Positions 1 through 7,168 of a stretch of DNA of 14,252 nucleotides are shown here, one piece after another. The stretch is taken from assembly GCA_910585215.1 (NCBI GenBank), contig CAJUDQ010000022.1, positions 1-14,252 on the forward strand. Reading direction: 5' to 3'. The first letter of the stretch is position 1. The number at the start of each line of letters is the position of its first letter. The notes under the pieces were generated by a model. The model was not told the DNA's origin. It worked only from the letters and a program-made list of their open reading frames with translations, and made no database searches. The stretch is from an uncultured Lachnospiraceae bacterium (lineage in GTDB: Bacteria > Bacillota > Clostridia > Lachnospirales > Lachnospiraceae). Made by a program: the position numbers and the translations under genes.

Positions 1-21
1 CAAATTAAAACACATCACAAA

Positions 22-114
22 TCAATTTAAAGAACAGTCAAAAATATTGAATACTTTATTAATTTCAAAAGCAATAATATACAAGGTCCTATGTACAATT
101 ATAAATATTGCCAT
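22..114 (-). CDS. possible 30-residue peptide at the operon's 3' end (speculative)
   Basis: A 30-codon reading frame starts with ATG at 114 and ends with TGA at 22. An AAGGAGG sequence lies 4 nt upstream, which is strong in sequence but close to the start codon. The product would be hydrophobic (Ile, Phe, Val, Leu-rich, beginning MAIFIIVHRTL) with a single Cys near the end. The start codon and part of the ribosome binding site lie inside the first arm of the hairpin at 84-121. The frame may therefore be a chance consequence of that hairpin. I recognise no family, and only the ribosome binding site favours it. Confidence 0.2.
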   Translation of the reverse strand: MAIFIIVHRTLYIIAFEINKVFNIFDCSLN

Positions 115-121
115 AGGACCT
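84..121 (-). terminator. hairpin downstream of the last operon gene, possible terminator
   Basis: A perfect 10-bp inverted repeat (AGGTCCTATG at 84-93, its complement at 112-121) encloses an 18-nt loop. It begins 6 nt after the stop codon of the 373-residue protein. On the minus strand the stem is followed by U-rich but interrupted sequence rather than a clean U run, so it is a weak intrinsic terminator candidate. It could equally be an RNA stability element or a structure hiding the ribosome binding site of the small reading frame at 22-114. No other gene signal is seen in positions 1-127. Confidence 0.45.
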
Positions 122-127
122 CCTTAT

Positions 128-1249
128 CTATATTAACTTTAACAAATCTTCCAATAATAAAAAAGTATGATTTTTATCAAGTTCATATAATTGATCAATT
201 GATTTTAACAGACTGTCACATGAATTTTCATTATTAGCCTTCATTGTCGATTTAATATACTTTAACATTGCTTTATTAGAAAGTATGGATAACTCATTAA
301 AATTTTTCAAATGCTCATCAACATTGCACAAACAATATTTCTGATGAATTATTTTTATCCGTTCCAACATAACTCTTTTATGATTATAAAACACATAAAA
401 TGACTGCAGAGCAAAATCATTGGTAATATGCTGCCCTTTTAATTCATGTACATATAGTTTTAAAATATCATAACATTGTATCCCCCAGTGATGTGAAGCT
501 TTCAAATGCTCATTCATAACTCTGCCTCTTGTATACCAATTCGCAGTTGGTACTCCATTTAAATAATCTGATAATGAATCTGTAATTCGTAATAAATTTA
601 ATGATAGAATACAGTCCATCTCTTCCGGGGTATACATGCTAAATCTCAGCCTCATCAAATTTGTTTCTCTTTTGATAAGCTGCGCACTATTTAAAAAGGC
701 ATAATTTTCATTAAATAATTCAACCTTATATGTATCAAGAGCATTTATCAATTCTTCAAATGTACAAGTTTTTTTCTCAAAATACCCTTTCTGAAAATGG
801 TCTGCAATATAAAACAAAGCTTCTTTTTTATCATATCCAAATATAATCATATCATGCTGATTATCATCGCCATTTAAATAAGCTGCAATTTTACTCATAT
901 TAACAAACAGACGTACATAATAATTATCATCTATTGCACTAATAACAAAATCAATTATACTGTTCCAGTTATGATAAATAAAAGAATAGTCAACTTCATT
1001 GTATGACAAAAAAGGGTTATTATCTATTGCAAAATCATAATAGTCAATCGCATGGTTTCCCTCTACCTCGAAAATCTGAATAAAACTGTTAAACATCCAT
1101 TCATATATATTATTATCTGTAAATAAAATACCTGTGGCTTCACTGGTTGCCGGATAGCAGTTTGTAATAGGAATAACAAATGGCAAAATTTTATTATCAC
1201 AATTTTTTTCAATATCTGCCTTATATATCTCTTGGTTTTGACTCTCCAT
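128..1249 (-). CDS. unrecognised accessory protein of the RiPP operon, possible degenerate papain/C39-like fold
   Basis: This is a 373-residue soluble protein without signal peptide or membrane segments. The ATG at 1249 is preferred over an in-frame TTG at 1273 because AAAAGGAG lies 6-8 nt before the ATG. The N-terminal half has the pattern of BtrH/C39-like peptidase folds: a Cys (about residue 31) in NCYPATSEATG, a His (about 132) in QHDMIIFGYD, and then an Asp (about 150) in FYIADHF. If the fold is right these could form a Cys-His-Asp/Asn set, but spacing and identity are only suggestive. The C-terminal half (about 200-373) is helical-looking with no motif I know. It is the last gene of the operon, about 40 nt after the second ABC gene, so a role in maturation, export or self-protection is plausible. 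I do not recognise the family with confidence. Confidence 0.6.
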   Translation of the reverse strand: MESQNQEIYKADIEKNCDNKILPFVIPITNCYPATSEATGILFTDNNIYEWMFNSFIQIFEVEGNHAIDYYDFAIDNNPFLSYNEVDYSFIYHNWNSIIDFVISAIDDNYYVRLFVNMSKIAAYLNGDDNQHDMIIFGYDKKEALFYIADHFQKGYFEKKTCTFEELINALDTYKVELFNENYAFLNSAQLIKRETNLMRLRFSMYTPEEMDCILSLNLLRITDSLSDYLNGVPTANWYTRGRVMNEHLKASHHWGIQCYDILKLYVHELKGQHITNDFALQSFYVFYNHKRVMLERIKIIHQKYCLCNVDEHLKNFNELSILSNKAMLKYIKSTMKANNENSCDSLLKSIDQLYELDKNHTFLLLEDLLKLI

Positions 1250-1291
1250 AATTCTTTCTCCTTTTATCTGCAAAATAGTTATATTCTTTTC

Positions 1292-3103
1292 TTACTTTAT
1301 ATAGTATTGCGCCTGAGCATTCCATAATTTTCTATAAATGCCGCAAGTATCCTCTATTAATGTCTTATGGTTTCCCGTTTGTACCAATTCACCCTGATCC
1401 AAAACAAAAATACAATCACAAAATCTGCAAGAAGACAACCTGTGTGAAATATATACGGCTGTTTTACCACTGGAAATTTTGTCAAAATTTAAATATAATT
1501 CATACTCAGAAACGGGGTCCAGTGCCGCTGTCGGTTCATCCAATAAAATAAATGGCGTGTTTTGATAAAGAGCCCTTGCAATTGCTATTTTTTGTGCTTC
1601 GCCTCCTGATATCTCAATTCCATTTACATCAAAATCTTTATATAAAGATGTCTCTAATCCTTCTGATAATTGTTCTAATCTTTCTTCAAATCCAGCTAAT
1701 TTTAGACATTGTTTCGCTCTCTCATTATCTCTCTCATTTGATAATGCAATATTATCAAAAAGTGAAAAGGAAAATAACTTAAAATCCTGAAATACCGCTG
1801 AAAATAATTGTACATACTCATCATACTTATAATTTTTGATATTTATTCCATTTAATCGAATTTCACCTTCGGTTGGGTCATACAGACGACATAGAAGTTT
1901 TACCAAAGTTGATTTTCCACTTCCATTTACTCCTACAATCGCTATACGTTCTCCTTCTTTTAATTTAAAAGAAATATTTTTTAAAGCATAGGTATTACTT
2001 TCCGGATATGAGAAAGAAACATTACAAAATTCAAGCTCATATTTTGTACCTGCCGGTTTATCTAATACAAGTGTTCCATCATGCATTTTAGAGGGATAAT
2101 AATAAAACTGCATATACTGCTCCAAAAATGGTGTATTAAATCTTAAAGCTCCAATACATTGAAAAAAATTCATAATAGAATCAATCATATTTTTCATAAA
2201 TCCAATATATTTTATAATACTTCCAACTTCAAAAACCTCTTTTAAAGCATAAATACATACGAACAAATATGTAAAAACCTCTGTTGCATATCTGGTTATC
2301 ACAGGTGCAGTCTCATATTTAAAAACTTTTTTAAAAAATCGTGAAAAAACATCAAAATGAATATCAACCAAATACTTTTTCTTTATTGGCATAATGAATC
2401 TGTCCTGTCTATAAAGCCTGACATCCTTTCCCTTATTATAACAATCCAAAGCCTCGTCTATACGATTTTCATCCGCAAGCATAACTGCATTCTCCTGCGC
2501 CAATATTCCTTCTGTTTTTTGATACCAAAAAGTAGTAATTACATTTATTATAACAAGGACTATTAAGATTAATATCCAAAAAAATCCTTCTTTTCCAAAT
2601 CCTGATTCTAAAAAAACATGCAGCATTTCAAAAAAGAAAAAAGCAGCAACAATAATACTGGTTATACTCCTGGTAAAAGTACACAGCCCGTCTGCAAAGG
2701 CTCCTGTTCCTCTTGCATCAATTCTTGCAGCCTCTATAATATTCCTTCTTAATTGCTGCACTTTTGGATTCTCTATATCACAATAATCCATTAATTGTAT
2801 TTTTTCTACCAAATATCGTTTTTCTTCTTCCATATATAACTCATTTTTATGTTGAAACCATCTTCCCAGAAAAATATTTACTATTGTAATAATAAAATTT
2901 CCCACAATTGTAATAAGAACAAGCCGGAAAATATGCGTGCCCTCTCCTTTTGAAAGCCTGTTAATAATTTCAGCAGATAAATAAATATTAAAATATGGTG
3001 AAATCCCGCCAAAAACATTCGAGAGAACTAATGCATAAATATATCCCGGACTTAGCTTTTCAAACAGTTTCATTGCCTGACAATTTATCTTCCATGCCTT
3101 CAT
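1292..3103 (-). CDS. ABC exporter half-transporter 2 (fused membrane and ATPase domains)
   Basis: This 603-residue protein has about 340 residues of membrane domain followed by an ABC ATPase domain, the type I exporter layout. Visible motifs are Walker A GVNGSGKST (about 389-397), Q-loop VFQDF, signature ISGGEAQ (about 496), Walker B FILLDEP with catalytic Glu (about 516) and the H-loop in SHRLS (about 551). All ATPase elements look intact. There is no N-terminal C39 peptidase domain, so this protein does not cleave a double-Gly leader. Its ATG overlaps the stop of the preceding ABC gene by 4 nt (ATGA), which implies translational coupling and equal expression. Together they most likely form a heterodimer that exports the mature peptide, or pumps it out as self-immunity. 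The start has GGGAG upstream. Confidence 0.92.
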   Translation of the reverse strand: MKAWKINCQAMKLFEKLSPGYIYALVLSNVFGGISPYFNIYLSAEIINRLSKGEGTHIFRLVLITIVGNFIITIVNIFLGRWFQHKNELYMEEEKRYLVEKIQLMDYCDIENPKVQQLRRNIIEAARIDARGTGAFADGLCTFTRSITSIIVAAFFFFEMLHVFLESGFGKEGFFWILILIVLVIINVITTFWYQKTEGILAQENAVMLADENRIDEALDCYNKGKDVRLYRQDRFIMPIKKKYLVDIHFDVFSRFFKKVFKYETAPVITRYATEVFTYLFVCIYALKEVFEVGSIIKYIGFMKNMIDSIMNFFQCIGALRFNTPFLEQYMQFYYYPSKMHDGTLVLDKPAGTKYELEFCNVSFSYPESNTYALKNISFKLKEGERIAIVGVNGSGKSTLVKLLCRLYDPTEGEIRLNGINIKNYKYDEYVQLFSAVFQDFKLFSFSLFDNIALSNERDNERAKQCLKLAGFEERLEQLSEGLETSLYKDFDVNGIEISGGEAQKIAIARALYQNTPFILLDEPTAALDPVSEYELYLNFDKISSGKTAVYISHRLSSCRFCDCIFVLDQGELVQTGNHKTLIEDTCGIYRKLWNAQAQYYIK

Positions 3104-4905
3104 ACAATACTCCCTTCTTTATAATAACGGCTTTGTACTTCATATAGATATGCATATTTTCCCTGTTTCTCCAATAACTCTTTATGTGTTCCCTGTTCTG
3201 ATATCCTGCCATGCTCCAGTAAAAAAATACGGTCGCAAAAACTGGTAGATGCCAGACGATGCGAAATATATATACTTGTCTTTCCATAAATCAAATCATT
3301 ATATTCCTCATATAATTTACTTTCAGCTATTGGGTCAAGTGCTGACGTAGGTTCATCCAGTATTACAATTGGTGCATTTTTATAAAGTGCCCTTGCCAGC
3401 ATAAGCTTTTGCTGCTCTCCACCAGATAAATCAACAGAATTTTCATATACCCCTTTGACTAATCTGGTATCTATACCATTTTCCAAAGATAATATTTTTT
3501 CTTCCAATCCAGCTTGTTTTAATACATTTTTTACTTTTTCATCATTAACTTCCTCAGACTGTTTTGATGCTACAAATTCTCTGATGGAAACCGGAAATAA
3601 ATAGATATCCTGAAAAACAACTGTAAATAATGTATAATAGTCCTCTATATTAAATTCAGTCGTAGGAATACCATTTATAAGAATCCGTCCTTTTTCCGGA
3701 AAATACAGACCACATATCAATTTTATTAATGTACTTTTTCCGGCACCATTTTCTCCTACAATCGCAAGTTTCTCACCTCTTTCTATCTTAAAACATATAT
3801 CATCAAAAAGATATTCTTCTGAACCCTCGTATTTATAAAATACATGGTCAAATTCAATTTCCAGAGGCATCTCTTCTGCTTTTGGCAAATCGTGTCCAAT
3901 GCCATGATTATATTTGTCTTTTATATCAAAATAATCTCTATAATACCCGATTGCAATTCCCTGTTCAATAACTCCGTTTATTCCATAAATAATATTATTT
4001 AACCATTCTGAAAAACCTGCAATTGTTGAAAAATAAAATACAAACTCCCCGATTGTTATATTATTTTGAAACAGCAGTGTACATAATACTCCATAAGCCA
4101 GCCCGTTTTGTATAAGAAACAGCAGCGCATGAATAAAGCTTCCAAATGCTCCTCGAAAAGTAAGTTTTTTTGTCCATTGATATCGTTCTTTTACTAACCT
4201 TTCATATTGCTGATTCATCCATTCAGACATATGGTATATGCGAATATCCTTCGCATATTCAAATCTTCTTGAAAAGGAGGCAATATAATCTTTTTTTCTG
4301 TCTAATGGAATCCATTTTTCCCTGTTTTTATCTGTATACCACACACGATATCGTCCAAACAAATAAATAATTACAGCCGATATTCCTAAAAATATTAAAA
4401 TAACTGGAGATATCATAAAAATAATACTGCCATATGTAGCGACCCCTAAAATATTAATACTAAAATTAAGTAATGATTCCCATATACTTTCAGGAGAACC
4501 AATTGTATAGGCATCTCCTATCGCCCTTGAATATTTTTCCATTTTTTTTGGATGGTCTATATTGGAATAATCCATTCTCAAAAATTTTTCAACAATTTTC
4601 AGCTGGTATATATTGCTGATAAGATATCTTCTGCTGTTACGCTTTGATTTACAAAAACGTCGCCATGTATCCGCAACAAATAATAATACAAAATAAAAAA
4701 TAACAATTTCAAGAATGTGTGTTATTGTCTTCTTCTGTTCTACTGCATCTATAATAAGCTTTGGAAAATAAATTCCCATTAACGGCACTATTACATCTAG
4801 GGGAATCGCCGGAAAAAACCAAAAATAAAATATTTTATCCCATTTCCATATATTTTTCAGGGCATACCATATATTTGATAATATTTTATATCTCTTTTCA
4901 TTCAT
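3100..4905 (-). CDS. ABC exporter half-transporter 1 (fused membrane and ATPase domains)
   Basis: This 601-residue protein has an N-terminal membrane domain (hydrophobic segments around residues 25-50, 65-80, 150-185 and 255-310) followed by an ABC ATPase domain. Motifs seen are Walker A GENGAGKST (about 381-389), Q-loop VFQDIYLF, signature LSGGEQQ (about 492), Walker B VILDEP with catalytic Glu and the D-loop SALDP (about 511-520), and H-loop SHRLA (about 545). It starts 13 nt after the protease/P-loop gene, with AGGAGA before the ATG, and overlaps the next ABC gene by 4 nt. Both half-transporters keep a complete consensus ATPase site, whereas many heterodimeric exporters have one degenerate site. 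The substrate is inferred from context to be the cluster's modified peptide; multidrug or lipid-type exporters share the same architecture. Confidence 0.92.
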   Translation of the reverse strand: MNEKRYKILSNIWYALKNIWKWDKIFYFWFFPAIPLDVIVPLMGIYFPKLIIDAVEQKKTITHILEIVIFYFVLLFVADTWRRFCKSKRNSRRYLISNIYQLKIVEKFLRMDYSNIDHPKKMEKYSRAIGDAYTIGSPESIWESLLNFSINILGVATYGSIIFMISPVILIFLGISAVIIYLFGRYRVWYTDKNREKWIPLDRKKDYIASFSRRFEYAKDIRIYHMSEWMNQQYERLVKERYQWTKKLTFRGAFGSFIHALLFLIQNGLAYGVLCTLLFQNNITIGEFVFYFSTIAGFSEWLNNIIYGINGVIEQGIAIGYYRDYFDIKDKYNHGIGHDLPKAEEMPLEIEFDHVFYKYEGSEEYLFDDICFKIERGEKLAIVGENGAGKSTLIKLICGLYFPEKGRILINGIPTTEFNIEDYYTLFTVVFQDIYLFPVSIREFVASKQSEEVNDEKVKNVLKQAGLEEKILSLENGIDTRLVKGVYENSVDLSGGEQQKLMLARALYKNAPIVILDEPTSALDPIAESKLYEEYNDLIYGKTSIYISHRLASTSFCDRIFLLEHGRISEQGTHKELLEKQGKYAYLYEVQSRYYKEGSIV

Positions 4906-4918
4906 AATCTTCTCCTGT

Positions 4919-6739
4919 TTATGAAAAATATTGAATAATACTATCTCTTAAAATTGTCATATCATTTATTTCGCCCAGTTTATATGATTTGATATTGAAA
5001 GCCGTCTGAATCTCCAATGATAACGCTTCGTATTCCTCATCAGAAATTTTAGTTCTGGCATCAAACATTCCCCTCCAGTCATCACTTTCTTTCATTGGAA
5101 ATACAACAATTCCGATTACCTTGCTGTCTGTCAATCCCTCAATATATTTGATTGTATTTTTGATATATTTTATATCATCTTTGGGATTTACACACAGAAT
5201 TACAGCATCTGGCTGTGTTCCCAGTAAAAAGCTGTTTTGTTTTGTATGATAAGACGAAATATTTAAAAAGTTATAGGGAATCGTATTTGCCTGAGATCCT
5301 GTCATAATAATATCACTTTTATTACACAGTTTATACATTATCTCGTTTAATAACATTACAGATTCATGCTCATTTATAAAGATTGCCGAATTATATCCCA
5401 TAGGATAAACATAGTCCATTCCAAAAAGTAACGCCTGCGGCTCAGTTCCGACTGTTCCCACATGATAGTCTAAATCTTCCAGAAGTTTCTTTAATGTAAT
5501 TTGAAGAGTAAATTTGCCCTGTTTGGATGCTGTTCCAAATACTCCAATTACAGGCTTTGTTATTCCATATAATTTTCCAAAAGTATTTTGAGGCACATCA
5601 TTGCTATATACGGCAGGCCAAAAAACTTTACATTCCTTTTCCATAAAAAGTTCTTTGCAATATTCTAAGGAATCATAAGAATAGATATTAATATTATTCT
5701 GTATACAGGATAAAACAATTTCTTTTCGTATATCTCTTTTTAATATTCTGTTTACTTCCTCCAGATGTCCTAAAATCATCCAGTCTATACTATCATAATC
5801 TATATTCTCAATATCCTTTATGACAAAATTATTTTTCTCATCTGACAAATTTAAAATTCTGTTTGTTTTGGTCCCTGTTCTTCCCAGTTGCCTGACATCA
5901 TAAACAGAATCAATGTTAAACTTCAAATAGTCCGAAAATCGAATAAGAGAATGCATTTCTTTGTTAAAAGGAAAAATTGCTGCCGATTTTACCGAAAGCT
6001 CACAATTTACTCCACTATTCTTATTTTCAAAATGATTATTTATAAATATTTTATCCGAGTGTTTTCTAAACTCTAACAAAATTTCATCTACTGTTAAATT
6101 TTTCTTTATAGAAAGCAATAAATTTGTTGCATAAGCTGTTACATATGCACACGCAAAACTGCTTCCTCCTAAAACTATTGTTTTACCATCCTTCCACTTT
6201 ACCCTTTGGATTCCGCCTTTTGCCCTTATATTTACCAAATCCCCTTCAACATATTCAAAATCAAAAGCTCCCTTACATTGATAATTTGCATCCACTCCAA
6301 TTACGGTTTTAAATGCTGCTGGAAAAGAACAGCAGCCATCATTGTCAAAAGCCGAGATAATAATTATTCCTTTATTTTGCAGCTCTATGCATAGCTCTTC
6401 AAGCTCTTTTTCATGATTACAATATTTTATTCCACAGCTCAGATTAATAATTTTACAATTTATATTATCTCTTATATACTTTAATGATTCAAACAAACTT
6501 TCTTCTGATACTTCACCATTTTCATTAAAGAGTTTGATATTTAAAATTTCAGAATCAGGAGAAAACTTACGAATAATAGAAAAAACCGCTGTCCCATGTC
6601 CCATATCATCTTGAAAGTTTTCATCCACTTCTGCGATTCCATCCCTCACTGATATTCTCAAACCCTTTTCAGGTTTTTCGGATTTTTCTTTATTAAAGTA
6701 TACTCCGCTGTCAATAATAACAATATCAGCTGCTATCAT
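4919..6739 (-). CDS. fusion of S8 (subtilisin-like) peptidase and P-loop peptide-maturation domain
   Basis: This 606-residue protein is probably cytoplasmic: it has no signal peptide, no membrane segment and no prodomain. The catalytic region begins at once: Asp10 in VIIDSG, His48 in MGHGTAV, oxyanion Asn133 in SAFDNDG, and Ser194 in GGSSFACA (the usual GTS is GSS). That is a complete S8 set within residues 1-210. From about 265 a second unit follows: a Rossmann-like stretch, then a DUF1611-like P-loop at 399-413 (GVFGTASKQGKFTLQ) and a region with GTEPQALLFGMDYV. This second half matches my memory of the clostridial peptide maturation protein TIGR04066, usually encoded beside a radical SAM maturase. 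The precursor gene lies just upstream and the exporters just downstream, so leader removal before export is the likely task; the role of the nucleotide-binding half is unknown. Start at 6739 is supported by GGAGG 6 nt upstream. Confidence 0.85.
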   Translation of the reverse strand: MIAADIVIIDSGVYFNKEKSEKPEKGLRISVRDGIAEVDENFQDDMGHGTAVFSIIRKFSPDSEILNIKLFNENGEVSEESLFESLKYIRDNINCKIINLSCGIKYCNHEKELEELCIELQNKGIIIISAFDNDGCCSFPAAFKTVIGVDANYQCKGAFDFEYVEGDLVNIRAKGGIQRVKWKDGKTIVLGGSSFACAYVTAYATNLLLSIKKNLTVDEILLEFRKHSDKIFINNHFENKNSGVNCELSVKSAAIFPFNKEMHSLIRFSDYLKFNIDSVYDVRQLGRTGTKTNRILNLSDEKNNFVIKDIENIDYDSIDWMILGHLEEVNRILKRDIRKEIVLSCIQNNINIYSYDSLEYCKELFMEKECKVFWPAVYSNDVPQNTFGKLYGITKPVIGVFGTASKQGKFTLQITLKKLLEDLDYHVGTVGTEPQALLFGMDYVYPMGYNSAIFINEHESVMLLNEIMYKLCNKSDIIMTGSQANTIPYNFLNISSYHTKQNSFLLGTQPDAVILCVNPKDDIKYIKNTIKYIEGLTDSKVIGIVVFPMKESDDWRGMFDARTKISDEEYEALSLEIQTAFNIKSYKLGEINDMTILRDSIIQYFS

Positions 6740-6801
6740 ACAAATCCTCCTTATATGTCAAATCACGCAACTATCATTTACGCTGATTGCTGCATAAGAT
6801 A

Positions 6802-6874
6802 AAGTGAATCAACATGTTGACATAATACTACCATTATTACATTATATTATTTCTGCCCTCATATTGATTCACTT
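6802..6874 (-). repeat. 11-bp inverted repeat between precursor and protease genes
   Basis: AAGTGAATCAA at 6802-6812 and its exact complement at 6864-6874 can form a stem around a 51-nt loop, downstream of the precursor stop codon (6903) and upstream of the protease gene. The loop contains one arm of the larger inverted repeat (6825-6842), so the two structures could compete. There is no U run after the stem, so it is not a classical terminator. It could instead mark the 3' end of a stable precursor transcript. A 10-bp palindrome (CAACATGTTG, 6810-6819) overlaps the left arm as read here. No reading frame with a ribosome binding site is seen in 6740-6902. Confidence 0.55.
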
Positions 6875-6902
6875 AAAATCATTTCACTATTTTCTCTTTA
6901 TT

Positions 6903-7073
6903 TTAGTAGCATGAACCAGTGCCTGAATTATTACATGAACCCTTGCCACTATTGCTGCAGCTTCCTGTACCTGAATTAGAACAAGTTCCTGAACCAGTAT
7001 TTCTAATCTCATTCACATATAATGAAGCAACTCCATAAACCTGCTTTACAGGCTTGCTTAATACTTTTTTCAT
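6903..7073 (-). CDS. RiPP precursor peptide with four Cys in an octapeptide-repeat core
   Basis: This 56-residue peptide starts at ATG 7073, with AAGGAGG ending 7 nt upstream, the strongest ribosome binding site in the cluster. Residues 1-24 form a basic leader (begins MKKVLSKPVKQVYGV, then ASLYVNEIR). From Gly27 the sequence is an octapeptide repeat GxGSCxNS: three full units and a fourth truncated after Cys-Tyr. Cys31, 39, 47 and 55 are thus spaced exactly 8 apart (CX7C), each in a Gly/Ser/Thr/Asn setting, with Asn two residues after the first three Cys. There is no double-Gly processing site before the core. It lies between the acyl-carrier-like gene and the protease, in a cluster with a radical SAM/SPASM enzyme, so thioether links from Cys to nearby backbone or side-chain carbons are the expected modification. 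It may belong near the CLI_3235 bacteriocin family, but I cannot check this. Product activity is unknown. Confidence 0.88.
   Translation of the reverse strand: MKKVLSKPVKQVYGVASLYVNEIRNTGSGTCSNSGTGSCSNSGKGSCNNSGTGSCY
6906..6995 (-). repeat. 24-bp coding repeat (3.75 units) in the precursor core
   Basis: Codons 27-56 of the precursor consist of a 24-bp imperfect tandem unit encoding Gly-(Ser/Thr/Lys)-Gly-(Thr/Ser)-Cys-(Ser/Asn)-Asn-Ser, ending in Cys-Tyr in the fourth copy. Synonymous codons differ between units (TCA/AGC/AGT for Ser, TGT/TGC for Cys), so the peptide repeat is kept better than the DNA. This suggests an old duplication under selection rather than a fresh slippage event. Confidence 0.85.
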
Positions 7074-7112
7074 CTTAAAACCTCCTTAAAATAAAGTTTT
7101 GCCTTAATTAAC

Positions 7113-7145
7113 ATATATGGTCATATATAATCCCTATTGATTATA
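7113..7145 (-). promoter_or_regulatory. palindromes and a TATAAT upstream of the precursor gene
   Basis: Between the acyl-carrier stop codon and the precursor lie a TATAAT on the minus strand (7140-7145), a 6-bp-arm hairpin (7127-7144) and a near-perfect palindrome with 7-bp arms, ATATATGGTCATATAT (7113-7128). No good -35 box stands 16-18 bp before the TATAAT, so a dedicated precursor promoter would need an activator. The palindrome sits where a regulator could bind, but AT-rich DNA produces such patterns easily. Confidence 0.35.
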
Positions 7146-7168
7146 TGTAATAATGGTAGTATCGACTT

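Larger units (their letters stand above)
6825..7162. repeat. 18-bp perfect inverted repeat bracketing the precursor gene
   Basis: ATACTACCATTATTACAT occurs on the plus strand at 6825-6842, and exactly the same 18 bases occur on the minus strand at 7162-7145. The arms are 302 bp apart and the only gene between them is the precursor peptide (6903-7073). The upstream arm begins 6 nt after the stop codon of the acyl-carrier gene (7169) and overlaps a TATAAT at 7140-7145. I see no target-site duplication next to the arms and no transposase. Possible meanings are a long-range RNA stem looping out the precursor message, an invertible or exchangeable cassette, a remnant of a small mobile element, or two facing copies of a protein-binding site. 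Confidence 0.8.

Noticed and set aside
1250..1273. TTG start for the 373-residue protein
   Set aside because: The extension encodes the ribosome binding site AAAAGGAG of the better ATG at 1249.
3060..3287. Minus-strand 75-codon frame overlapping the junction of the two ABC genes
   Set aside because: It overlaps the H-loop end of the first ABC gene and the start of the second in another frame; both ABC frames have full motif support.
6906..6995. CRISPR-like or noncoding tandem repeat
   Set aside because: The 24-bp periodicity is in frame with a well-started peptide gene and conserves amino acids more than bases, so it is a coding repeat.
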